Assembly (NCBI GenBank): GCA_013368315.1 | Contig: JAACJM010000160.1 | Location: forward strand, 62,001 to 126,000 | Length of the DNA stretch: 64,000 nucleotides | Origin: Tetrapyrgos nigripes | Taxonomy: Eukaryota > Basidiomycota > Agaricomycetes > Agaricales > Campanellaceae | Direction of reading: 5' to 3' | In this document: piece by piece, positions 55,978-64,000 of the stretch | Layout: every line of letters begins with the position of its first letter | How positions within the stretch are numbered: the stretch's first letter is position 1 | Notes under the pieces: model-generated | Databases searched by the model: none | The model's input: the letters and a program-made list of their open reading frames with translations, nothing else | What the model was told of the DNA's origin: nothing | Program-made: the position numbers and the translations under genes

Positions 55978-57798
55978 ATGGCTCAACCCAACATTGGACC
56001 CAAAATCATCCTTACAGACGAAACCTCCAACGCCTCAGTCCGAACAGACACCACAATTCTCGGGGCCACTTCTCTGAGCCATTGGATACCAGAGATGCAT
56101 TCATACACTCTGTCTGCTGGACTTGGTCCATACGAAAGGGAGGCAGCTCGAAGCCATGAAATTCCCCTTTCGAATCGTTCATCCCGCTCGGAACAAATCT
56201 TCGTGACTCCACCCACAACCCCACAAGCGTTCTCTTCGACAGCGCAATATTTTGAAGGAACCATTCATGACGACTCAGCTGGCCCGCGGGATGTGCAAGA
56301 AGACGTCGACGCTCATTCGATATCATCACGGCAGACAGAAAGCCTGTGTATCGTCAAACGGCCCTTTATTCGCGCTACCAACATTGCAGCTCTTCGGACG
56401 GGATTCTTTGACGAGACCTCTCACTTTTTACCACCATCTGATGAGCTGCGGGTCAAGTCTACGTTGTCTGCTGCTACCCAGAATCTCACTTCGACATCAT
56501 TACCTTCTCTATCCCCAGAGGCCACGCATAGACGCTATGCCAGCGAATCCGTCTCTTTGACGAAGCTTCCATTCATCAAACGGCCCATAAGCAGGTCAAC
56601 CAACATCCAGCATAATTCCGCATACAAAACACAGCGGATGGCAGGAACATCGTCTTCTTTACGACTTGGTGTTCCAAGTCCTTCCCAACGTCACCATAGC
56701 CGTGCCTTTTCGGAACCCCCAACCATGCCACCAGATTTACCGCTTCCATCAATCCCAGTATCACAATCCTCGTCACCAAGCTTCCCGAGCTCTCACTCTG
56801 ACTCTTCTCAGTCGTCATATTCGTCTCCCTCACTCGGAAATCAGTTCACAAATCGACTTACCCTTCCTCGAACTGCTCTGCGACTTTCCTCACTAGGAGA
56901 CCAGGCCAAGCGTAGTAGTAACGGCACTCGTCCACGAGAACCCATCCTTACCACACCTCCCGTTGCCCACATGTACACTTTACGCCCGGTATCCACCGCT
57001 TTTTCCGGAACACATCCTACAGCGAGATACCACCTAACAAATGACCCCGTTGTTCGTAGTCATCACCACCGCAACCGTCCATGGACAATATCAAATAGCC
57101 CTTCCGCGAGAATCCCAACAACGTCTATTCGTCTTTCACAAATCTCTACTTTCTCGCAGTTGGAGCAGACGGAAATCATTGAGGACGAGGATGGGTTTGC
57201 GTATTATAGGTACCGGGCTCGGTCTTCTGGCATCGAGGAAGGGGGACTGGGCAGTTCCAGTGGGTCGCGCAGGTCAAGTATGTCCAGCTTCCCAGCTGAC
57301 GTTTCGTCCTCCTCGGTACGCACGTCTTCTACGAGCCCCAAAACCAATGGCAGACGTGCACCTTCACCAGTCTTACTCTCTACCCATCATAATATGCCAT
57401 TGGAGAGCTCAAAAATTCTCTGCACCCCGAATCCTCCTCTTCAGATTCGGGTTCATAGAGATTCAGACCTGAAGCGCTCGGCAGAGTACCCTCGTCCACT
57501 TTCACAAGCGCATGCTAAACATGCGTCTCTTGACCCGCGTCTTCAGATCAGATCTCACTCCTCAAATGTCGGATCTGGGCCTGGGCTGGGTGGGCTGAGG
57601 TCAGAAGACAACGAAGTGGACGCTAATAGGTCTTATGAGGTAGTCAAACCCTGGCTTGACCCAAGGAATAATCCCAACGCTACTCGTGCTCTGGTAGCGT
57701 ACTGGTTGGTTTATGGGATTATCTTTCTGGGTTTTGTGGGAGGGGTATTGGATTGTTATTTCGGATATAGGAGAGCTCTTAGGGAATATCGGCGGTGA
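55978..57798 (+). CDS. Ser/Pro-rich protein with C-terminal membrane segment
   Basis: A single uninterrupted 606-residue frame with clear coding character. Residues 1-550 are disordered, Ser/Thr/Pro/Arg-rich, with several 'I(V)KRPFIR(A/S)TNI'-like motifs (about 130, 205) and 'FAYYRYRARSSG'. The end reads 'KPWLDPRNNPNATRALVAYW' then a hydrophobic helix (LVYGIIFLGFVGGVLDCYF) and GYRRALREYRR. The topology is probably a long cytoplasmic tail with one membrane span. The C-terminal 60 residues look like the conserved part. Family not recognised. Confidence 0.75.
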   Translation: MAQPNIGPKIILTDETSNASVRTDTTILGATSLSHWIPEMHSYTLSAGLGPYEREAARSHEIPLSNRSSRSEQIFVTPPTTPQAFSSTAQYFEGTIHDDSAGPRDVQEDVDAHSISSRQTESLCIVKRPFIRATNIAALRTGFFDETSHFLPPSDELRVKSTLSAATQNLTSTSLPSLSPEATHRRYASESVSLTKLPFIKRPISRSTNIQHNSAYKTQRMAGTSSSLRLGVPSPSQRHHSRAFSEPPTMPPDLPLPSIPVSQSSSPSFPSSHSDSSQSSYSSPSLGNQFTNRLTLPRTALRLSSLGDQAKRSSNGTRPREPILTTPPVAHMYTLRPVSTAFSGTHPTARYHLTNDPVVRSHHHRNRPWTISNSPSARIPTTSIRLSQISTFSQLEQTEIIEDEDGFAYYRYRARSSGIEEGGLGSSSGSRRSSMSSFPADVSSSSVRTSSTSPKTNGRRAPSPVLLSTHHNMPLESSKILCTPNPPLQIRVHRDSDLKRSAEYPRPLSQAHAKHASLDPRLQIRSHSSNVGSGPGLGGLRSEDNEVDANRSYEVVKPWLDPRNNPNATRALVAYWLVYGIIFLGFVGGVLDCYFGYRRALREYRR

Positions 57799-58049
57799 AG
57801 CGGGTTTGCGACTCGGAATAGTGTCATCAGTGATCCTGATTTTTTGGCACTGAGCAGTAGGGTTTCATATATTATACACATAATGGCAGGTGTTTAGAGT
57901 ACACACTCGGTCAAGTTCTCCGGACTACTATTCCATATAATTCAGAGTGAAATTGACGAAACGAATGGAGCTGAGCTGTCGCCGCGATTAGAGAACAGTA
58001 TTTTTACGAAACATGCCAGGACGCACTTGAAAGTCGACAATTCCATTTA

Positions 58050-59027
58050 TCATCGGGATCCGAGAACGTTCTCCGCCGAAGAAGCCTGCAAATCAACAGG
58101 CTGCGGAGATTTTGGCTTGGGCCATCGCGCCGGTGAGTCCAACAACCCTAACTCCTTCTTCATTTCCACTACATCCTGCTCCCACCGCTTCTCCCAATAC
58201 ACAGTTATCAAACACCTTGCCGTACTCCCGCATTTCAAAGCCCACGGAACGTATTCAGAGAATAACCGCTGCCTCTTCTTCTGGTTCAGACGAAGTGGGC
58301 CAAAGAGAGCGGAAAGAGCTGCGAGTGGTAGACCGAGGTTTGCAAACTCGAAATACTTGATAGCGAGCTCGGATTCGACATTGACAGAAAAGTTGTTGAT
58401 GCAGTGATAGAAGTCGTGGCATTCTCTGTATCGTTGCATGACATATGCGAGCTCGGGGTCATCGATGTAGTGGACCTGTATCAAAGGATGCATAATTTAG
58501 AAAGGATTGTTTGGTGCAGAAGACACAAAGACGTACCGGATCCCGACTGTCAGGCGTAACACCTGTTCTCTCCAACCAAGTGATATACATACGACCAAAA
58601 GTGCCCTCAGGAAGACGAGCAAGCGCTTGCATATCCACGGTGCTCGTGTTGATTCTTGGTCTCTCCCTGAGTATTCTGGTGCCTTCTGGGCTTTGCAGCA
58701 TGATGTCACGGAGACGTGGAAGGGCTGGACCTGCAGTAGTTTCTCCCAGAGCAGCTACCATGTCTTCAATGATATATTGAGAACAGGCCAATTAACTCAA
58801 GTCAGAAGCATACCTGCTCTGTAAGGGTCCGCTAACGACATGACAGCCGAACCGACTGCAAGAAAGGCATTTTGGAAAGCAGTAAGAGGGATATGACCAG
58901 GATAAGCAGGTTGGGTGTTTATTGAGCGTTTCTTATTCGATACAATGTGAGCTTGAAGAGGATTGAGAAGCGGAAGACTAGCTCTATGGCTTGCAAGACA
59001 GCGAGTACGCAAAACTGAGGTCGACAT
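58050..59027 (-). CDS. COQ4: Ubiquinone biosynthesis protein COQ4
   Basis: Exons 59027-58814, 58763-58537 and 58475-58050 give 288 residues. The N terminus is Arg/Ser-rich and fits a mitochondrial presequence (STSVLRTRCLASHRASL). Motifs: YPGHIPLTAFQNAFLAVGSA, DPYRADMVAALGETT, PEGTFGRMYITWL, DDPELAYVMQRYRECHDFYHC, and a HDxxH-x11-E zinc-site pattern completed by Glu in NVESELA. LGLPLAALSALFGP follows. COQ4 is a matrix-side inner-membrane component of the CoQ synthome. The gene converges with the Ser-rich gene to its left, with stops about 250 bp apart. Confidence 0.95.
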
Positions 59028-59204
59028 GGAAGAACGGTCACGTGTTGGTCGCAGTCGAGAGGTCCTTTAGGGCAGGACAAGCATGCGCAAGAGACTTTAC
59101 AAGTAAAAAAGTGCATTGACATTGACAACAACACCTAACGCTCACGACTATATACATGATAGCGGAAAGCTGGTGTTACAATTACAATTCCTATTCTGAC
59201 GCAC

Positions 59205-62200
59205 TCAGGTCGACTTGAAGACAGGGAATTCACCGATTCTCAATTTCGTTGACTGTAACAAAAAAAACTGTCAATACATACAATACAACCACGTCGAGCA
59301 TTACTCACCCCGTAAGGCGTCAACGTGATCGTCTTCTGAGCACCAGTACAAGCCGGATTCGTGGGTGGAGCACTAGCAAACGTACTACCAGCAGTCTTCC
59401 AGGTAATCGGGCAAGCCGTGACGGTTATCGACAATGGAGGCAGGTTTGAGTCATAGACGGGCGAAGGCAGCTTGCCAGAAGAGGGGGGCTTGTTGACGAA
59501 TTTCAGAGTAGAAGGATCAATGGCGTATTGCCAAGCTGCGGTCGCTTCGAATTGGAGATCGACAGCACGGGGTTCTTGGGCGTTTTTGGTGAGTACGGTT
59601 TGGTTCCTTGGGACTGCGCAAGCATACGGTGGAAGGAAGGGCAATTAGAGGGAATCCGAGACTTTGGAGGGGGCTGGCGCTTACTGTCAAAGGCATAGTG
59701 CAAAGGTCCTCGCTGGACAGCGAAGGAGCCGTGAGGTCGGGACTCTAAACACACATATATAACTTAGGACAAAGCCAATGCCGAACGACAAATTTTCCTC
59801 ACCAGTTGTAATCTGCGCTGGCAAATTCAAAACAAACTTGGTCGTCCCAGCACTGACCTGAACAGCTTGCAATCCATTGCTCGGGCTCAATGCCTTGGCT
59901 GCAGCACCATTGATAGCGATAGTTCCACCAACGACCCAGCTTGGAATGCGAACATAGTACGTGAACGCCTGGCTGGCTGTGATTGTGGTAGTGAGTGTGT
60001 CGCTGAAAGGATAGATAGTGTCTACAGTGACGAAGACGTTATTGTCTGCAGAGGAACTGAGGTTAACGCAATGCAAGTGTAGAACGAAAAGGTAGACATA
60101 CTAGTTGCAAGCGTAGCCGACGTAGAGAAAGGCCCGAGATAAGCTTGCACGAGAGATTTCTGGTCTGGCGTCGTGAGGAAGGCATTGGATATGAATTTAG
60201 GCCAACCCTGGGGATGGTTCACTGTGCAGCACGGGTAGTTGGGTTCGAGACCGAAGACATTTGAGTAAGGTCTGAAGTATATGATTAGTTAGTCCTTCAT
60301 ACGTAAACGAAGGAGCAACTAACCCATCGTTAGGGAAAGGATTCCTGCCCCAATCAATACATCAGTTTCTACGGCCTGAGATGATATACGGGGAGATGAT
60401 GCTTACGGGTTCATGTTCTGCGCTGCGATTTGATTCTGTTGTTGGAGATATTGACGAGACCAGAAGTCTTGGCGAGTTCAGAAGTTATTCAGCAATTTGG
60501 CAGTAAGTATAATCACACATACCACCGGTCAAAGTCGCAGGGAGAGCGTTGTAGGCAATTCGTTCAACCTAAAGAGAATTGGAGTGAATAGCTTCATCGT
60601 AATAGACGACTTTGCAACATACTCTGTCCAGGTATTTCGGGTCTCCAATGACTTGATAGAGGTATGACCCACTGAAGCATGCAATTGAGAAAACATCAAA
60701 GAAAACATGCAAACCCCTTACGAGAACATCGTTTCCTAGGACCATTACTCCGTTAACCTTTTTCACGTTTGATGAAGAGTCGTCAGAACTCACCACTACG
60801 AGACACAGCTCAGTTCTGCATAATCATGGATTGAGAACAAAACGATAACTGCAATGTCAGACGGCTCTTACCCTCGAGCAGCTTCTAGCCCAGCCAAGTA
60901 CTCGTCAGCGGCGTAGATTCCGGAAGGACGGCCATGGTACTTGAAGAGAAGATCCCATCCTTCGCTGGCTCGGTCCAAGTCTAGAAATACCACCTGAGTT
61001 TAATCGTAGTCTAGAGTGCTTGACGTACTTACCAGATTGGTTGTGCGTGAACCGGTAGGTGGCGGGTAATGCTTTCAGTCCTTCAGCCATGTTCACGCCG
61101 TGCCACTAATGAAGACGAGATCAGCACGGCTCCGAGAAGAAAAGAAAAGAAACGTGATCATACACTGAGAACGAAGCCCAATGGATTGGGAAGGTTATCA
61201 GCTATAGTAAAGGAGATCATAGGCTTCAAATGAACCCGATTATTGGAACATTAGTGACTTACTCGCAGTCGTGGGGAAATACTAGGATAAGATTATGTCT
61301 CAATTAATATCACCCTCACGACATTGGAGACGACAAAACTTCACTTACTTGAGAGCTGAACACCTTCTCCCAAGGTACACCAGTAAATTTGAGCTGCTGC
61401 ATCGTATCAATCAAAAGGGCTTGATTTCCATTTGGGTGGTAATCGTATAGCCTGAGGTCATCAATCAAGAGTCAACCGGGCCGCTCTCCAAAAAATGGCA
61501 GATAGGCATATCAGAACCTAAGAGAGAAGATACACACCACTGCAGGACCATCACGAAATCCTCCCAACGGGTCTGAGTCCAAGCCTCAACACCCTGTCCG
61601 TTATGCAACATTGTATTGGCCACAGCGACGAACTTGTGCAAAGCGGTGACGACTCTGTCGGTCAATGCCGGGTTGGCTTCGACCATTTGGATGGCACCGA
61701 ACATGAATGGGTATCTTTGATATTCATTTATGGAACGTTTTTTGGGTATGGCAGTGAGTGACTTACCTTCCCCACAAATATCTCGGTTTGTTGTTACCGA
61801 CCTCTGGACCCAACCATCCAGTGGATTCTTGGTGGGACAGAACATAGTCCAGGAATGCCGACGTCTTCTGGTTGAGAACAGTACTATTTACGAGCACTCC
61901 GTTGGGAACCATGGCATTCTGACGTTAGTGGTAAAGCTTGAGTGAGTATATGGCGATTTTCTTCGGCTGTACTATACTTACAAACCAATAGCTGCCAGCT
62001 GAATAGTGTGTGAGGCTCTGCCCGCTGACTCTAATGAAGAGGAAGACATACCTTCCTCGAGACTGGAATAAGCCGAGGTACCTCCAGTCCAATCAGTCTG
62101 CGAGACACTTCATATCATTGCTTAGACGAAATGCACCAGAGAATGCAGAGTACGTACTAGTGATAGAATTCATGCTCATGCCCAGCGAGCCCATTCGTTT

Positions 62201-62464
62201 GCACCATAAGCTGGCACAAAGAAAAGGTATGAGCCAATTCTCCAACCAAATAACGAGTATACATACCTGGTCAAAAAGCCATCCCGAGGGCCTTACTTGT
62301 CCCAGAGGAAGCGTCAAGAACTGTTTCGGTGCGACTTGAAGGAGGTCAGCATCGACGGTACTACACGGGTAACCATGCACAGAAAGCCACTCACGTCCAG
62401 TTTGACCAGAGACTCCCAAACCAAAAGCAAGAGCTGCTAGGGCGATTTCCCTTCGGAGAAACAT
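59205..62464 (-). CDS. GH127/DUF1680 glycoside hydrolase-like protein
   Basis: Twenty-two exons (first 62464-62267, last 59252-59205) join in phase to 677 residues. A signal peptide ([20 protein letters not shown]) precedes [113 protein letters not shown], and [18 protein letters not shown]127 beta-L-arabinofuranosidases use a zinc site of a Glu-x-Cys pair plus adjacent Cys-Cys with a Cys nucleophile; the TELC and PCC motifs match this. C-terminal beta-rich parts include [19 protein letters not shown] and [20 protein letters not shown]. It is likely secreted; fungal substrates are not established. Confidence 0.93.
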
Positions 62465-64000
62465 GCTGCAAGTCAAACCCAAGTCAAACCTCAGGCTGAC
62501 CATGGTTACTCTGTCACTGGGGCATATATACTCTGAGCCGTGGTGCAAGGCGGGCCGTTACTGGTGTAAAGATGTCATCACAGAAAATTATAGATTTCGA
62601 ATGAGACGACTTGTGATCATCGGAGTTCATGTCTTGTGGATGCAGTTCGAGACGGAAAAGGGCAGGTAATAATGTTATCCTTGATGTCGAATAGAATACT
62701 AGTCTTCTCGAAGCCCAGATAACGTATAGCAGCATGTGCTGCTAACAGTAACGATGGAACTTAAGTGCGTCATATGCAAGATGTTGGCTGTATGTAGCTG
62801 TTTCGGTCCCGATAGTGCAAGCGTTGAGCAAAAAAGCCGAAGTTGTTAGGTAGTCTATGGTGAACGAGGCGTACCTGATTGATTCTTCACCGAGGTTACA
62901 TCGACGGCAAAATCCAAACAGTTCCTGTATGTTGCCCGTACTTGGTATCACTGGGTAAGATTACCAGAACGTTAACGTTCTCTGAAACATCTTCGCTTGC
63001 ACCGATTTGGCGTAATGTTGTCGGTTGCAGGCCAACCTCGAAAAGACTTCGGTGGTCATCTTCTCTATAAGCAGCTGGAGAGACGCGTGCAATGTCTCGA
63101 AGTAGACATTGGTGGAGAAGTTTTGTGAAGTTTTGGTGAAGTTCGCAATGGACGTCGAAGAACCCAAGGCCACGTGCCAAATTTATCCGACGATCAACAT
63201 AGGGTAGGCCGCTTGCAGTTGTGCCTCCTTCTAGTCTATTCCAGCCCTCTTGATAGTTCAAAGTTCTGCAGCGGAGTGATGTTGGATGTAAATCTGAAGT
63301 AGGGAGCAACGTACACCTATAACACGGGATAGGGGTCATATCAATCATGATGATCGTATGTATTTGTTTGGCAGCCTCTCGTCTAGAAACTATAAACTGC
63401 GTCCCCGGGAAGCAGATCTCGCTTTCAACACAACCCATCCTAATCCAATTCTGGCGGTGAAGAGTCAGTCCAGTCCTCCGGTCCTTCACGCACTCGAGTA
63501 AGGCATGTTTAGGGGATATGCAGACCTCTTTCAGGACTGAAGGTATTGTTCTTGGCATTGACACCATCTTCTCGGTCTATGGTGAGACTGCCTTCGTCGG
63601 AAATGCAGATACGGAGGTCGAGGTCGTTGTCTGTGGCATGTGAGCTCCTGTACTTGAGGACTCTGGTGCAGTTGCGCTAGACTGGGAGTAGTGTTGTGGT
63701 CGTGTTTCGCTGAGGCTAGCGCTAAGGTGAGACGGTAGTAAGATGACGCCGGAAAGGTATGGCGATATGGGTATAAGCAGCGTAGCTAATGCCAGTTTGA
63801 TAATGGGGTGCGAAAAAGAATCAGAAAAGCTTATAAACGACAACTTGGAAAAAAAAAACTGACCGAACAAGTTTGTGAAGAGGTAGAAGAGAGAGGCAGT
63901 CCAAACACCGGTACTGAAACCAGCACGACCACCATCTCTTTCTCTGTCATCAGTAGTTCCGCTCTATTCCTCTAGTTATACAGGATTCGACGTCGGCGTC
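62465..64000 (-). other. Unresolved region, possible 3' part of a gene entering from the right
   Basis: On minus, 63970-63870 reads DDRERDGGRAGFSTGVWTAS then LFYLFTNLF before a GTCAGT, which could be the last coding part of a gene that begins outside the window. The open frame 63567-62896 (223 residues, MVSMPRTIPSVLKEVC...) has mixed composition and no motif I know. It may be chance, or contain exons of a decayed gene. I assign nothing firm. Confidence 0.3.

Noticed and set aside
55978..57798. Assignment of the 606-residue Ser-rich protein to the SKN1/KRE6 family because of its disordered N terminus and membrane helix.
   Set aside because: No GH16 domain follows the helix; the frame ends 11 residues after it.
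62896..63567. 223-codon minus frame as a conserved gene.
   Set aside because: No recognisable motif, uneven composition and no convincing splice pattern. Left as unresolved.

Overview
This window is nuclear DNA of a filamentous basidiomycete, most likely an Agaricomycete (probably Agaricales). Genes carry many 50-100 bp GT-AG introns with GTATGT/GTGAGT/GTACGT donors. The gene set fits such a fungus: a KRE6/SKN1 glucan-synthesis protein, THG1, COQ4, a fungal GH127/DUF1680 protein, a class 3 lipase and a Zn2Cys6 regulator. The transposon load is heavy. I cannot name the species.

Layout. 1-3.65 kb: dispersed repeat, then a complete PIF/Harbinger transposon (681-3650; TAA target duplication) with a transposase carrying two TGA codons and an intact SANT/Myb gene. 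3.8-10.9 kb: three plus-strand copies (A, B, C) of an unnamed membrane-protein family. 13.6-19.7 kb: two minus-strand single-copy genes, KRE6/SKN1-like and a 1031-residue low-complexity protein. 20.7-30.7 kb: three minus-strand copies of the same family (D, E, F) with their duplicated flanks and two F-box/LRR-like remnants; a seventh copy (G) sits at 36.6-37.5 kb. 30.7-45.5 kb: THG1, scrambled pieces of a THG1 duplicate broken by TIR elements, a TIR-rich block and a class 3 lipase. 45.9-46.6 kb: an acidic protein with a predicted C-terminal membrane anchor. 47.4-51.5 kb: transposon graveyard (LINE reverse-transcriptase tail, tRNA-like sequence inside a hAT-like MITE, LTR-like fragments). 52.2-62.5 kb: Zn2Cys6 regulator, Ser-rich membrane protein, COQ4 and a 22-exon GH127/DUF1680 gene, each with a coherent reading frame. 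The last 1.5 kb is unresolved.

The most unusual content is the seven-copy family. Its reconstructed members share a signal peptide split by an intron, a small beta-rich-looking ectodomain, a variable Ser/Thr/Pro stalk, one transmembrane helix, a basic juxtamembrane segment and a separate coiled-coil exon. Copy E is fully intact (366 aa). F is intact except for a non-AG acceptor. A, B, C, D and G carry lesions, swaps or expansions: a hAT insertion, frameshifts, a different cytoplasmic tail, a triplicated coiled-coil unit, and loss of the ectodomain. The copies form two opposed arrays around the KRE6/low-complexity gene pair, and the duplicated units include flanking DNA. That permits empty-site dating of transposon insertions. 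No function is known to me; a cell-surface recognition or wall-sensing role is only an inference from architecture and diversification.

Gene models were spliced by eye, using reading-frame continuity, splice consensus and paralogue comparison. No search or RNA evidence was available.
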